Source of the DNA: Chthonomonas sp. UBA2362 | GTDB lineage: Bacteria; Armatimonadota; Fimbriimonadia; Fimbriimonadales; Fimbriimonadaceae | NCBI GenBank assembly: GCA_002344135.1 | Contig: DDTO01000009.1 | Location: 62,001-126,000, forward strand | Length of the DNA stretch: 64,000 nucleotides | Direction of reading: 5' to 3' | Shown here: positions 50,524 through 58,894 of the stretch, piece after piece | Numbering within the stretch: position 1 is the first letter of the stretch | How the letters are laid out: the number at the start of each line of letters is the position of its first letter | The notes under the pieces: generated by a model | What the model was told of the DNA's origin: nothing | The model's input: only the letters and a program-made list of their open reading frames with translations | Databases searched by the model: none | Translations under genes and position numbers: made by a program

Positions 50524-51213
50524 CTAAGGATCTAGGTGCCACTCGTGCGGCTCACCTTCACTTGCTTGGCCCCCGGTGGCATAGGCGAGGACCCCTACTC
50601 TGCTTGCTCCTGCTCTCAGCAGTTCACGGCCGCATTCGAAGGCGGTGAACCCGCTGGTCGTGACATCGTCGACCAGGAGCACCGCAAGACCCTCGACGGC
50701 GGGCTCCGCCGAGAATGCGCCGCGGACGTTCGTCCGACGGCGGTCGATGTCGAGCCCTGCTTGTGGCCTCGTGCGTCGGATCCGGCGGAGAAGGTCCGTT
50801 CGCACATCGGCTTCGATCCTGGAGCAGAGAACTTCGGCCTGATTAAAGCCGCGCTCGATCCGGCGAAGGGGATGAATGGGGACCGGGACGACCACATCGC
50901 AGGGCGTGAGAGGAAGACGCGCGAACGCTGCCGCCATGTCCAGGGCCATCGGCTCGAAGAGAAACGGGTTTGGCAGATACTTGAGGTGGCGAACGGCAGC
51001 GGCGGCGCGGCCGTGGTACCGGAACGCAGCGGCTCGAAACAGGAGGGGGAGCCCCGATCCAAACCACTCGAAGCTAGGGTCGGCGGGCTCGAATTCGGCC
51101 CGGCAGGTCGGGCACAGGCCGGTCTCAGAGAGGAGGCCGCAGGTGCCGCAGCGCGTCGGATGGGCGATCTCGCCGATGAGCCGGACAGCCGTTTGGATGA
51201 AACGGAGCTCCAC
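50524..51213 (-). CDS. comF: ComF-family phosphoribosyltransferase-like protein
   Basis: ComF proteins join an N-terminal zinc ribbon to a PRTase domain and support DNA uptake or processing. The about 229-aa product has CGTC and CPTC Cys pairs near the N-terminus, the linker FRYHGRAAAAVRHLKY, VPVPIHPLRRIERGFNQAE and the PRPP motif VLLVDDVTTSGFT. I chose GTG 51213, which begins 1 nt after the upstream TPR gene stops; a longer in-frame start at 51300 would add a Ser/Arg-rich leader overlapping that gene. Type IV pili encoded nearby could also serve DNA uptake. Confidence 0.88.
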   Translation of the reverse strand: MELRFIQTAVRLIGEIAHPTRCGTCGLLSETGLCPTCRAEFEPADPSFEWFGSGLPLLFRAAAFRYHGRAAAAVRHLKYLPNPFLFEPMALDMAAAFARLPLTPCDVVVPVPIHPLRRIERGFNQAEVLCSRIEADVRTDLLRRIRRTRPQAGLDIDRRRTNVRGAFSAEPAVEGLAVLLVDDVTTSGFTAFECGRELLRAGASRVGVLAYATGGQASEGEPHEWHLDP

Positions 51214-51214
51214 G

Positions 51215-51562
51215 TCAGGGGCAGAAGACGATCTGCTGCTTGGCCTTCTCGTGGGCAGGATTCTGACGGAGCAGTTCTTTGAACTCGGCGCAGGCCTCAT
51301 CGGTCATCCCGAGCATCATCATCGTCATGGCGAGGTCGTAGCGCGCACTCTGGTGTCCAGGGTTCTTGTCGACAATGGCTTGAAGCGTCGCAAGGGAGCC
51401 ATCGAAGTCACCTTCGAAGCCTTGGATGAGGCCGATTTGCCACTGTGCGTCCGTATGGGCGGGATTCGCCGCGAGCACCTCTTGGAGGAACTCCCTAGCC
51501 TGGCGATACTGCCCATTGCATCGAGCCTCAAATCCCCTCTGATACAACTCGTCGACATTCAT
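51215..51562 (-). CDS. Small TPR-repeat protein
   Basis: The 115-aa product consists of about three TPR units: ELYQRGFEARCNGQYRQARE, AQWQIGLIQGFEGDFDGSLA and ARYDLAMTMMMLGMTDEACA, each followed by a Pro-containing turn (ANPAH, KNPGH, QNPAH). TPRs mediate protein contacts. ATG 51562 starts the first repeat; an in-frame ATG at 51601 would add 13 residues. It is immediately upstream of comF on the same strand (1-nt gap), so the two are co-expressed. Confidence 0.8.
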   Translation of the reverse strand: MNVDELYQRGFEARCNGQYRQAREFLQEVLAANPAHTDAQWQIGLIQGFEGDFDGSLATLQAIVDKNPGHQSARYDLAMTMMMLGMTDEACAEFKELLRQNPAHEKAKQQIVFCP

Positions 51563-51613
51563 CCGTAAAGGACCCTGCAAGCAGTCTGGAGAGTATAGCA
51601 TAGGCGTTTTAAC

Positions 51614-52483
51614 CTAGCGCGCAACGGCCCCGCGCCCTGCCGCGCCGAGTTTCGGTGGCCGGAACAGCCAATACAGCACGGTACCGATCAGCGCCAGTGC
51701 CACGATGATCGAGATCAGGAGAGCTCCGCTGCCGACGACTGGCGCAACCGCCGCGACCCCGACAAAGAGAAGGGCGATCAGAGCCCACCCGATGACGAGC
51801 TTGCCGATGAACGTGCCGCGCACGTCCATCTTCCGCGCTAGTTCGAGCAGGTAGGGCCCTTGGCAGCCGCCACAGGCGAGTAAGCCGGGCTCGTTCGAGT
51901 GACCGCACCGGGGGCAAGCGACCGGTCGGAAAGCGTCGGGGTCGTTGAGAGTGCGCCGCCACTGCTTGGCTTCGAACTCCGCCCCCCGGAACACGTCTCG
52001 CAGCGAGCGATTCTGGACGTCGTCCTTGACGGTCGAAAGCGCCGCCAAGGTCGTCTCGACGATGGCTATCCCGTGTCCTGGAAGGCCGAGTCCGTAGACC
52101 ACGCGAGCAATCTCGAACCGGACCGCGAAGTTGTCCGGACGCTCGGCGGCGGTGCGAAAAAGCTTGTCTAGCGAGTCGACGTCGATCTCGCGCAAAGCGA
52201 GGTTTTCGAGTTGCGTCTCGGCGAAGGGGAAGAAGGCCATTAGCCCGGCGAGGACGGCAAACGCGGCGATGCCGACCGCCATGCTTTTCGACCAGATCGT
52301 CAAAGCGAATATCCCTAGGAGGACGGCAAGTGCAACAATCCCCGGGATCGCTGTTAGCTCCCCCATCACCATCATCCCGATCACTTTCAGCACCGCGAAT
52401 CCGACGATGAGGATGGTCAGCAGCGTAACCATCAACGATACGCTCATCCCGACGAAGTCCGCAAGGAGGTCGACAATGACCAT
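51614..52483 (-). CDS. Membrane protein with central zinc ribbon
   Basis: This 289-aa product has three N-terminal hydrophobic segments (about residues 13-35, 45-64, 68-86), a helical cytoplasmic region (about 95-180), a four-Cys zinc ribbon (Cys190, Cys193, Cys204, Cys207) and two C-terminal membrane helices (about 225-275). I do not recognise a family. The helical region resembles a TPR-like repeat (NFAVRFEIARVVYGLGLPGH). It is transcribed alone, divergent from the OsmC-like gene with a 38-nt gap between the starts. Confidence 0.72.
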   Translation of the reverse strand: MVIVDLLADFVGMSVSLMVTLLTILIVGFAVLKVIGMMVMGELTAIPGIVALAVLLGIFALTIWSKSMAVGIAAFAVLAGLMAFFPFAETQLENLALREIDVDSLDKLFRTAAERPDNFAVRFEIARVVYGLGLPGHGIAIVETTLAALSTVKDDVQNRSLRDVFRGAEFEAKQWRRTLNDPDAFRPVACPRCGHSNEPGLLACGGCQGPYLLELARKMDVRGTFIGKLVIGWALIALLFVGVAAVAPVVGSGALLISIIVALALIGTVLYWLFRPPKLGAAGRGAVAR

Positions 52484-52521
52484 GCCCCATTATCCCCGTC
52501 TGGATGGGTCAAACTGCACCC

Positions 52522-52977
52522 ATGGCGCAAACGCACGAGTATCCGGTCTCCGTGAACTGGCAAGGCGGCTACCTGGGAAGCGGCAAAGGGCGAGCCGCGC
52601 ACAGTGGGCACGAGTTCCCGCTGGCGGTGCCTCCCGAGTTCAAGGGATCAGGACAGGGCACGAATCCGGAAGAACTGCTGACCGCCGCCATAGCGGGCTG
52701 CTACTCGATTACCTTCGGCATCATCGCTGAGAATCGCAAGCTCCCGGTAGTCAAGATGGAGACCTCGGCGGTCGGCGAGGTGGAGCAGAACGGCGCGCAG
52801 TTCACCTACAAGGCGATCGTGCTGAGACCGAAAATCACGCTCGCCGGTGACGCGAGCGATGATCAACTGACGATGGCGGAAGACATGGCTCACAAGGCCG
52901 ACGCCTATTGCATCGTTACCAACGCCGTACGCGGGAAGGTCGAGATTCGGGTGGAGCCCGAGGTGATGCGGGAGTAG
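52522..52977 (+). CDS. OsmC/Ohr-family peroxiredoxin-like protein
   Basis: OsmC-type enzymes reduce organic hydroperoxides with two conserved cysteines. The 151-aa product has Cys60 in TAAIAGCYSITFG and Cys130 in KADAYCIVTNAV, with GTNPEELLTAAIAGC as the typical family string. ATG 52522 starts the conserved part; a -10-like CAAACT lies 6 nt upstream. tpiA follows after 7 nt, so they are probably co-transcribed. Whether it is OsmC or Ohr is not decided. Confidence 0.88.
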   Translation: MAQTHEYPVSVNWQGGYLGSGKGRAAHSGHEFPLAVPPEFKGSGQGTNPEELLTAAIAGCYSITFGIIAENRKLPVVKMETSAVGEVEQNGAQFTYKAIVLRPKITLAGDASDDQLTMAEDMAHKADAYCIVTNAVRGKVEIRVEPEVMRE

Positions 52978-52984
52978 GAAGCGA

Positions 52985-53785
52985 ATGAGCGAACGAACCA
53001 AGCTGGTTGCCGGGAACTGGAAGATGAACCTGACCGCTACCCAAGCGGCGGCCACCCTCGAGACGTTTGCCAAGGCGGTCTCTTCGCGTTCGGACGTCGA
53101 CATCGTCGTGTGTCCAAGCTACCTGGCGATCCCCAAGGTTCGAGAACTGCTGCGCAGTCGCCCGATCCACCTCGGGGCGCAGGACGTTTTTTGGGAGGAC
53201 TCCGGGGCCTTCACCGGCAAGGTCAGTGCGGCGATGCTCGCTGACGCGGGCGTCGATTACTGCATCGTGGGCCACAGCGAAACGAGAGGGAGGTTCGGGA
53301 AGGTAGAAACGCCCGCTTCGACCCTCGGCTACTTCGCCGAGTCAGACGAGACGGTCAACCTCAAGATCGGACGGCTCCTCTACCATGGCATCAACCCCAT
53401 TCTCTGCGTCGGCGAGACGCTCGCCGAGCGTGAACAGGGCGTAACCGATGCGGTGATCGAGGCCCAGATCCGAGCTGGGCTCGCCGGGTTCGATGCCAGT
53501 GAACTCTACTTTTCGGCCATCGCTTACGAACCGGTTTGGGCCATCGGAACAGGGCAGACCTGCGAGCCGGCAGAGGCCTCACGCATTTGCGGGCTCATTC
53601 GGAACAGTCTCGCTTCTCTGCTCGACGAAGACGTCGCCGACCAGGTTCGCATTCTGTATGGCGGGAGCGTCAAGGCCACCAATTCTGCCGATCTGTTTCA
53701 CCAGCCGGACATCGACGGTGGCCTAATCGGCGGGGCGAGCCTCGATCCTCAGGAGTTCGCCCGGATCGTGATGAGTGCGGGGTAG
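52985..53785 (+). CDS. tpiA: Triosephosphate isomerase
   Basis: TpiA interconverts DHAP and glyceraldehyde 3-phosphate. The 266-aa product has catalytic Lys13 in VAGNWKMN, His97 in IVGHSETRG and Glu182 in AYEPVWAIGTG, plus the phosphate loop ILYGGSVKATN and GGLIGGASL. All match the TIM barrel order and length. The motif after the catalytic His reads HSETRGR rather than the common HSERR, a one-residue variant. No other glycolytic genes are nearby. Confidence 0.95.
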   Translation: MSERTKLVAGNWKMNLTATQAAATLETFAKAVSSRSDVDIVVCPSYLAIPKVRELLRSRPIHLGAQDVFWEDSGAFTGKVSAAMLADAGVDYCIVGHSETRGRFGKVETPASTLGYFAESDETVNLKIGRLLYHGINPILCVGETLAEREQGVTDAVIEAQIRAGLAGFDASELYFSAIAYEPVWAIGTGQTCEPAEASRICGLIRNSLASLLDEDVADQVRILYGGSVKATNSADLFHQPDIDGGLIGGASLDPQEFARIVMSAG

Positions 53786-53823
53786 CCCGCGGATTGTTCG
53801 TGCCGCTGGATGACGGCTGTGAT

Positions 53824-53847
53824 CCGGGGGCGAGAGCCATCCCCCGG
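53824..53847. terminator. GC-rich hairpin downstream of tpiA
   Basis: CCGGGGG and CCCCCGG pair over 7 bp around a 10-nt loop, 38 nt after the tpiA stop. There is no T-run, so it may act only weakly as a terminator. Confidence 0.3.
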
Positions 53848-53899
53848 CTACCATTCCATCCCCGTTCGTGTGCTTGTGCCGCGAATCTTCAAACGAAAA

Positions 53900-53924
53900 C
53901 AGCCGATGGCAAAGCCATCGGCTG
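53900..53924 (-). terminator. Intrinsic terminator of the PEP-CTERM gene
   Basis: A perfect 11-bp stem (CAGCCGATGGC and complement) with a 3-nt loop is followed on the minus strand by TTTTCGTTT. It lies 41 nt past the stop of the PEP-CTERM gene. It is the best Rho-independent terminator in the window. Confidence 0.85.
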
Positions 53925-53965
53925 GATTCGAGTCTGTTTTTTCGGCGTCCTTCGACGTCCGGGTT

Positions 53966-54709
53966 TTAGGCCTTGCGGCGGCGGCGAGCAGCGAGCGCGC
54001 CGAGACCGGCGGCGAGAGCGAGCATGGTGCCCGGCTCAGGCGTGAGTCGGAGCTGGCTCTTGTCTCTCCAGGTGGAACCCGGTCGGTGAGCGGTCGCGCC
54101 GTTCAGCAGGGCAGAAGTTCCCGAGGAACCGCTACCGGCATCGTAGATGAAGATGTCATAGAACGCAGACTGTCCGATGAATCCATTCTCCTTGATGTGA
54201 ATGGCGTAGAGAGCCCAAGATGCGCCCGGCGCGAGGACTTGGGTGGTACCCGGAGCCATGTCGATCGGGGTGTTGTGGCCCCAAGGACGAGGATCGGTCG
54301 CACCACCGCCACTGGGATTTCGGCCACCGCGCATATCAGCGGCGAACGCGCCGGTGAACCACTGAACGTGGTGAGCCGCGCGTCGCTCGATGTTAGACGC
54401 AGAGTTCGGGTTACCCGGATCGAAAACCGTCACGCCCGGCGTCGCCGTCGGAACGGCGGCAGTACCGGCGCTCGTCGAGGTTCCGACACCGACCATGGCG
54501 ACACCCGAGTTGATCGTGATGGGCGCCGTGCTCTTATTCTCGACGCAGACGTCGTACCACTTGTCGCCGCCCGGTGTCAGGACGTCGGTCAGAAGGCGCG
54601 TGTTGTCTCCGCCGTAGTCAGAGAAATAGAAGTTGATGTTCTGCGCATTGGCAGCGACAGAAGCGATGGCGAGAACCGCGAACGCAGAACTTCGTAGCGA
54701 GAATCTCAT
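53966..54709 (-). CDS. PEP-CTERM sorting-signal protein
   Basis: The 247-aa product has an N-terminal signal peptide (RSSAFAVLAIASVAANA) and a C-terminal sorting tail: PEPGTMLALAAGLGALAA followed by RRRRKA. PEP-CTERM proteins are handled by exosortase (EpsH/XrtA) and usually end up in exopolysaccharide or on the surface. The body is beta-rich and unassigned (INFYFSDYGGDNTRLLTD, WYDVCVENKSTAPITINSG). No exosortase is in the window. ATG 54709 has GGAGGGG 7 nt upstream and a TATAAA hexamer further up, so this gene has a conventional leader, unlike many neighbours. Confidence 0.85.
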   Translation of the reverse strand: MRFSLRSSAFAVLAIASVAANAQNINFYFSDYGGDNTRLLTDVLTPGGDKWYDVCVENKSTAPITINSGVAMVGVGTSTSAGTAAVPTATPGVTVFDPGNPNSASNIERRAAHHVQWFTGAFAADMRGGRNPSGGGATDPRPWGHNTPIDMAPGTTQVLAPGASWALYAIHIKENGFIGQSAFYDIFIYDAGSGSSGTSALLNGATAHRPGSTWRDKSQLRLTPEPGTMLALAAGLGALAARRRRKA

Positions 54710-54716
54710 GTATTTT

Positions 54717-54740
54717 CCCCTCCAATCAGGTTGTTTTATA
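54717..54740 (-). promoter_or_regulatory. Ribosome-binding site and -10 of the PEP-CTERM gene
   Basis: On the minus strand TATAAA (54735-54740) precedes GGAGGGG (54717-54723), which lies 7 nt before ATG 54709. It is the clearest conventional leader in the window. The surrounding 54741-54951 gap up to the esterase gene holds no further feature I can support, apart from an A-run near 54854. Confidence 0.55.
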
Positions 54741-54951
54741 CGTAGTATGAGACCTGGCCTTCCCACCTTTCAGAACCGTACCAGACTCGAATCTACGAAC
54801 GTCATTATAGCGCAGGTCGTGCCATTTTGCAACGCGGCATCCCAATTTCGGGAAAAAAACGGGGGCGGCAGCGGCGCTTGAATTCGAAATCTCGGCTTCG
54901 AGCCTGGCTCAAACGGTGAAACCTAGTAATCTTCTCAGCAAGGATTCGAGG

Positions 54952-55848
54952 CTAGGCTAGGAAGCGCTCGAACCAAGTTTGGTTGGCACCCACCATGGCC
55001 GAGTGCCAATCGTGGCCCGCGTCGAGGGGCAAGAGTTCCTTGATCCCCGGAAGCGCTTGGTAAACAGCCTCGACCGCCTCGGGCCGGACGGCCGGATCCT
55101 TGAGTCCCAGCGACAGGTGCGTCGGCTTGGCGCATCGGGTCGCCTGGTTCATCGTGTCGAAGTAAGCCAGAGTGTGCCAGACCTTCTCCGGGCCGAGCGG
55201 CTCGGTCTCCATGAAGTCCACCACCTCCTTGAGCGGGTACCGATGGGCGTTGCGGCCCAGGGCGAACTTCATCGCACTAAGAAAAGGAAGGTCGGCGCAG
55301 ACCGCCCGGACCAGTCCGCACCAGGCTCCAAGCCAGATCGCGAGGCCCCCGCCCTGGCTCAGCCCCATAGCCCCGATGCGGTCTTCGTCGACCTCGACTT
55401 GGGCCATCAGGACCCGCGTTGCGACCACGGAATCCTGAAACATCCGGCGGAACACCCACGTGGTCGGATCGCCGATCCCCTGAGCGAAGTAGCCGCGTGC
55501 CGGCTGGTACTTCTCCTGATGGAAGGCGTCGTGACCATGGAGGTTCAGGCTGAGGCTCGCGAATCCCGGTCGGGTGCCGTATTCGTTCGGCAAGAGGGAC
55601 TCCCGGCCATAGGGCGGCAGCCATACGAAGCCGGGAAGTCGGCGGCCACCCTCCGGATAGGCAAGCCAGCCGTGAACGATCCTGCCGCCCATGCCTCTAA
55701 AGTCGATCGTCTCGACGACGAAGCCCTCGAGCTCGAAGTCGTTTCGGTTCGAGCGGCGGTAATCGAGGGGAATCGCTTCGGCTTCGGCGGTCGTCTCGAG
55801 CCAGAACTGTTCGAAGTCGTCGGGAAGATAAGGCTCGAACGGACTCAT
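54952..55848 (-). CDS. Acetylxylan esterase-like hydrolase (cephalosporin-C deacetylase family, CE7)
   Basis: The 298-aa alpha/beta hydrolase deacetylates xylan oligosaccharides or related esters. The catalytic triad is visible: Ser164 in MGLSQGGGLA, Asp251 in LGLKDPAVRPE and His279 in DAGHDWH. Family marks include PFEPYLPDDFEQFWLETTAE, GWLAYPEGG and ARGYFAQGIGDPTTWVFRR. It has no signal peptide, so it is probably intracellular. ATG 55848 overlaps the NIL-domain gene upstream by 4 nt, giving an operon with coaX. Confidence 0.88.
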   Translation of the reverse strand: MSPFEPYLPDDFEQFWLETTAEAEAIPLDYRRSNRNDFELEGFVVETIDFRGMGGRIVHGWLAYPEGGRRLPGFVWLPPYGRESLLPNEYGTRPGFASLSLNLHGHDAFHQEKYQPARGYFAQGIGDPTTWVFRRMFQDSVVATRVLMAQVEVDEDRIGAMGLSQGGGLAIWLGAWCGLVRAVCADLPFLSAMKFALGRNAHRYPLKEVVDFMETEPLGPEKVWHTLAYFDTMNQATRCAKPTHLSLGLKDPAVRPEAVEAVYQALPGIKELLPLDAGHDWHSAMVGANQTWFERFLA

Positions 55849-56084
55849 GCGCCGACAGAGCGCTGGAGAGCCTCGACGTGAAGGCCGGTCGTCATCAGCC
55901 AAGCGGTCGCTCGCTGAATCTCCTCGACCGGGCCTTCGAGCCGAATCTGCACCCAGCCGAAATCGGTATCGACGTTCGCCTTGAGAATCGTGACCTTGAC
56001 GTTGAACTCCCGAGCGATCCGCCACAGCCAGGGCTCGTCCACCGCTTCGCGGCGTGCCGTCAAGTTGATGTCGACTTCAGCCAT
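55845..56084 (-). CDS. Standalone NIL-domain protein
   Basis: The 79-aa product is one NIL domain: REFNVKVTILKANVDTDFGW, VQIRLEGPVEEIQRATAWLM and a C-terminal GLHVEALQ. NIL domains usually sit at the C-terminus of MetN or in ferredoxin-like proteins and bind methionine or related amino acids. Standalone copies are less common. It overlaps coaX by 8 nt and the esterase gene by 4 nt. A sensor role for a sulfur amino acid is possible, as two trans-sulfuration enzymes are in the window, but this is inference. Confidence 0.8.
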   Translation of the reverse strand: MAEVDINLTARREAVDEPWLWRIAREFNVKVTILKANVDTDFGWVQIRLEGPVEEIQRATAWLMTTGLHVEALQRSVGA

Positions 56085-56850
56085 CGCGCCGAAGTGTACC
56101 GCTCCGTTCCCAGGCGATTCTCAGCCCGTCGAGCGTCAAGTTCGGTTCGTACCGTTCGATCTGGTCGCAAAGCCCGACGAAGATGCCGCCGAGGCCCCCC
56201 GTGGACAGAACTCGAGCCCCCCCGAGTTCGGACGAGATCCGTGAGGCGAGGGCGTCGATCGCTCCGGCGTAGCCGAGCATCACCCCCGACTGAATCGAGG
56301 CCACCGTACTGGTGCCAATCGCGCGCTCCGGCGCGACGAGGGGTATCTGCGGCAGTTTGGCGGTCCGTGTGAAGAGCGCCTCCATCGAGACGGTCGGGCC
56401 CGGCAGGATCGCTCCCCCGACGTAGACTCCATCTCGCGAGACGGCATCGAACGTCGTAGCCGTGCCGAAGTCCACCACTACGAGGGGAGGCTCGATCAGG
56501 GCGAGCGCGGCCAGGGCGTTGGCGATTCGGTCGGCTCCCACCGCGTGGGGCGGATCGTATTCGACCGGAAGGCCGACTTGGTCGCCGGCGGTCAAGAAGA
56601 AAGAGGGCGCATGCAGCCACTTTTCGCAGAGCCTTTGCAGGTCATGGTCCATGCGCGGGACGACGCTCGCCACCGCGACTCCCGAAGCGCGAAAAGGAAC
56701 TCCGGCAAGGTCGGCGAACCCTTTAAGCTTCACCGCAAGCTCGTCCTCGGTCTCTGCCGAGTTGGTCCCGAATCGCCAAACGGCGACCCAGCGCCCATCC
56801 CACACCCCCACGACGGTGTTCGTGTTGCCGACGTCGATCGCCCACAGCAT
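56077..56850 (-). CDS. coaX: Type III pantothenate kinase
   Basis: CoaX phosphorylates pantothenate in the first step of CoA synthesis and, unlike CoaA, is not feedback-inhibited by CoA. The 257-aa product has MLWAIDVGNTNTVVGVWDG (ATP-binding Asp6), VGADRIANALAAL and VVDFGTATTFDAVS, all diagnostic of CoaX. ATG 56850 gives the canonical start. The 3' end overlaps the NIL-domain gene. The APC permease stop lies 8 nt upstream, so they may be co-transcribed. Confidence 0.93.
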   Translation of the reverse strand: MLWAIDVGNTNTVVGVWDGRWVAVWRFGTNSAETEDELAVKLKGFADLAGVPFRASGVAVASVVPRMDHDLQRLCEKWLHAPSFFLTAGDQVGLPVEYDPPHAVGADRIANALAALALIEPPLVVVDFGTATTFDAVSRDGVYVGGAILPGPTVSMEALFTRTAKLPQIPLVAPERAIGTSTVASIQSGVMLGYAGAIDALASRISSELGGARVLSTGGLGGIFVGLCDQIERYEPNLTLDGLRIAWERSGTLRRDG

Positions 56851-56858
56851 GGGCCGGA

Positions 56859-58151
56859 TTATGAGCCCCGCGCCCATCGGCGAAATGCCGCTTCGGCGAC
56901 GAAGCATGCGGGCACCAGGACGGCCATCGTGATCAAGGCCTGAGGAGCGACGCGCGACACATAGACCGAGAGGACACCAAACATTGCCAGACAGACCACG
57001 ACGGCGCAAACGAGTAGCCAGCGCTTCGCCCCCGTCTGAGAAGCGATGCGCAGATGGCCCGCGTTGACCGCTGCATAGATCAAGAGGAAGGCCGCGCTGC
57101 CCATCATCGCGACGCTGGCGAGATCGAAAAGGAGGATGAAGACCACGACGATCCCTGCGGTCCATAACAGGCCGTTCGTGCCCTGCAGAAACCGTCGCTT
57201 GCCGAGCGAAGCCGGCAACTCGCGATCCTGCGCCACGAGGGTGGCGTCGTTCGACGCCCCGAAGAGGGTCGCGTTGATCGCCGACGCCGTGGAAAAGAGG
57301 GCGGCGATGGCGATAAGCTTGAACCCGAGTTGTCCTAGGAACGGCTTGGCAGCTTCAGCGAGGGCATGATCCCGGGCTGCGGCGATTTGGGCGATCGTGA
57401 GGTTGCCGATGACCGCCACCGAGACCGCGACGTAGATCACCGCGACGGCAAAGACGCTGAGATACAGCGCCTTCGGCAACATCTTCTGAGGATCGCTCAT
57501 GTTGGCGGCGGCGTTCGTCACGAGGCCGAAGCCTTCGTAGCCGATGAACAGCACTCCCGCCCCGAACAAGACGCTTTCGAAGGCCGGCCACGTGGAGACT
57601 GCCAGGCGTTCGGGCTGGACGAACATCAAGCCGCCGATCGCGAAGAGTACCAGGAAGGCGAGCTTGATCGCGACGATGATCGACTCCCAGCGTCCGACCG
57701 ACCCCGCACCGAGCATGTTGACGCCGGTGAACAGGAGCACCACCCCAATGGCGAATCCCTTGAGCATGGTCGATGTGGGATCGGTGGTGAAGAAAGTCGC
57801 TAGGTACGCCGCAAAGCCGTGAGCGTAAAGGGCGAGGCTGATCAAGTAACCGATCCACATGAAGAGGTTAATGCCGCCGCTCAGAACACCGATTCCGAAG
57901 CTGCGGACGAGGAACTCGACCGCCCCGCCGGAACTGGGGAACTTTGCTCCCAGCTTTGCATAGGAGTAGGTCGAGAACCAGGCCACGAAACCTCCGATGA
58001 GGAACGCCAAGGGCATTGCCGAACCGGCCGCTTGGGCGACGACGCCGAGAATCGAGAAAATTCCGGCCCCGATCATTCCCCCGATCCCGATGCTGACCGC
58101 GCCGAACAACCCGATGCGCTGACTTCGCTCGGCCGAAGGGGCTGCACTCAT
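56859..58151 (-). CDS. APC-family amino-acid permease
   Basis: The 430-aa product has about 12 hydrophobic segments and the APC opening GAVSIGIGGMIGAGIFSILG (helix 1, with the GxG-type backbone-binding loop) and PLAFLIGGFVAWFSTYSYAKLG (helix 2). LFIGYEGFGLVTNAAANM (helix 6) and the later DRELPASLGKR loop also fit. It probably imports an amino acid with protons. Specificity is unknown. ATG 58151 begins the conserved part. It is upstream of coaX on the same strand. Confidence 0.88.
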   Translation of the reverse strand: MSAAPSAERSQRIGLFGAVSIGIGGMIGAGIFSILGVVAQAAGSAMPLAFLIGGFVAWFSTYSYAKLGAKFPSSGGAVEFLVRSFGIGVLSGGINLFMWIGYLISLALYAHGFAAYLATFFTTDPTSTMLKGFAIGVVLLFTGVNMLGAGSVGRWESIIVAIKLAFLVLFAIGGLMFVQPERLAVSTWPAFESVLFGAGVLFIGYEGFGLVTNAAANMSDPQKMLPKALYLSVFAVAVIYVAVSVAVIGNLTIAQIAAARDHALAEAAKPFLGQLGFKLIAIAALFSTASAINATLFGASNDATLVAQDRELPASLGKRRFLQGTNGLLWTAGIVVVFILLFDLASVAMMGSAAFLLIYAAVNAGHLRIASQTGAKRWLLVCAVVVCLAMFGVLSVYVSRVAPQALITMAVLVPACFVAEAAFRRWARGS

Positions 58152-58210
58152 AGGCGCCACTATACTTTCCGGGTTCGACGCAAAGGTCCCGACGCGAATA
58201 GGACCTTCTT

Positions 58211-58239
58211 GGAAACGTTGGGGAACCCCGAGCGTCCTA
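58211..58239 (+). promoter_or_regulatory. ECF-type promoter, possible autoregulation
   Basis: GGAAAC (58211-58216) and GTCCTA (58234-58239) are separated by 17 nt, resembling the GGAAC/GTC pattern of many ECF sigma targets. It sits just upstream of the sigma gene, as expected for an autoregulated ECF operon. Confidence 0.35.
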
Positions 58240-58285
58240 CAGTGTGATATCCATGCTAAGGAGCACGGTGAGGTTGAATACAGGG

Positions 58286-58894
58286 ATGCCGGGTCGCACC
58301 ATGTCATCGCCCTACGTGATCGACGGCGATTCGGATGAAGCGCTGGTCGACCGCGCTCGTCGCGGCGATTTCGTCGCCTTCGAAAAGCTGTTCGAAAGGC
58401 ACCGCGCGATGGTCTACCGCTACGCCTACCAAATGGCGCCCCGTCGCGACGACGCCGAAGACGTCGTCCAGGAGGTCTTTGTCCGGGCCTACCAGAACCT
58501 TCATCGGTACCGGGACGAAGCGAAGTTCACGACCTGGCTGCTCCGAATCGCAACGAATTTGGGCACCGACCGTGCCCGCATGGCCCAGCGCAGACAGAAT
58601 CTCGAGCAACAGGAAGCTGCCGGCGCCCTGACGTGGATGACCGAAGGGGTGACCGAGGATCCGGTTCACAACTTGGAGTCCGACCGGCGCGTGGCGGCCT
58701 TACGAAAGGCCCTCGCCGCGCTTCCGGTCCACCATCGAAACGTAATCGTCCTTCGGGACCTGGAAGAAAGAGAGTATCCCGAAATCGCAGAGATCCTCGG
58801 CTGTACGATCGGCGGCGCGAAACTTCGCGTCCTCCGCGCTCGCCGCGCCCTGAGAGATCGAGTGGCCCCCCTCCTCGAGGAGGATGCACGATGA
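58286..58894 (+). CDS. ECF RNA polymerase sigma factor
   Basis: The about 202-aa product has sigma region 2 (LVDRARRGDFVAFEKLFERH, DAEDVVQEVFVRAYQNLHRY, FTTWLLRIATNLGTDRARM) and region 4 (LPVHHRNVIVLRDLEEREYP, EIAEILGCTIGGAKLRVLRA) with no region 1 or 3, so it is of the RpoE/ECF type. Starts at ATG 58286, ATG 58301 or GTG 58268 (with AAGGAG 4 nt upstream) are all possible. It overlaps the anti-sigma gene as ATGA at 58891, so the three-gene operon is translationally coupled. Confidence 0.9.
   Translation: MPGRTMSSPYVIDGDSDEALVDRARRGDFVAFEKLFERHRAMVYRYAYQMAPRRDDAEDVVQEVFVRAYQNLHRYRDEAKFTTWLLRIATNLGTDRARMAQRRQNLEQQEAAGALTWMTEGVTEDPVHNLESDRRVAALRKALAALPVHHRNVIVLRDLEEREYPEIAEILGCTIGGAKLRVLRARRALRDRVAPLLEEDAR

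Noticed and set aside
50524..51300. Longer ComF starting at 51300
   Set aside because: The extra 29 residues are Ser/Arg-rich and overlap the upstream TPR gene; a GTG 1 nt after that gene's stop fits better.
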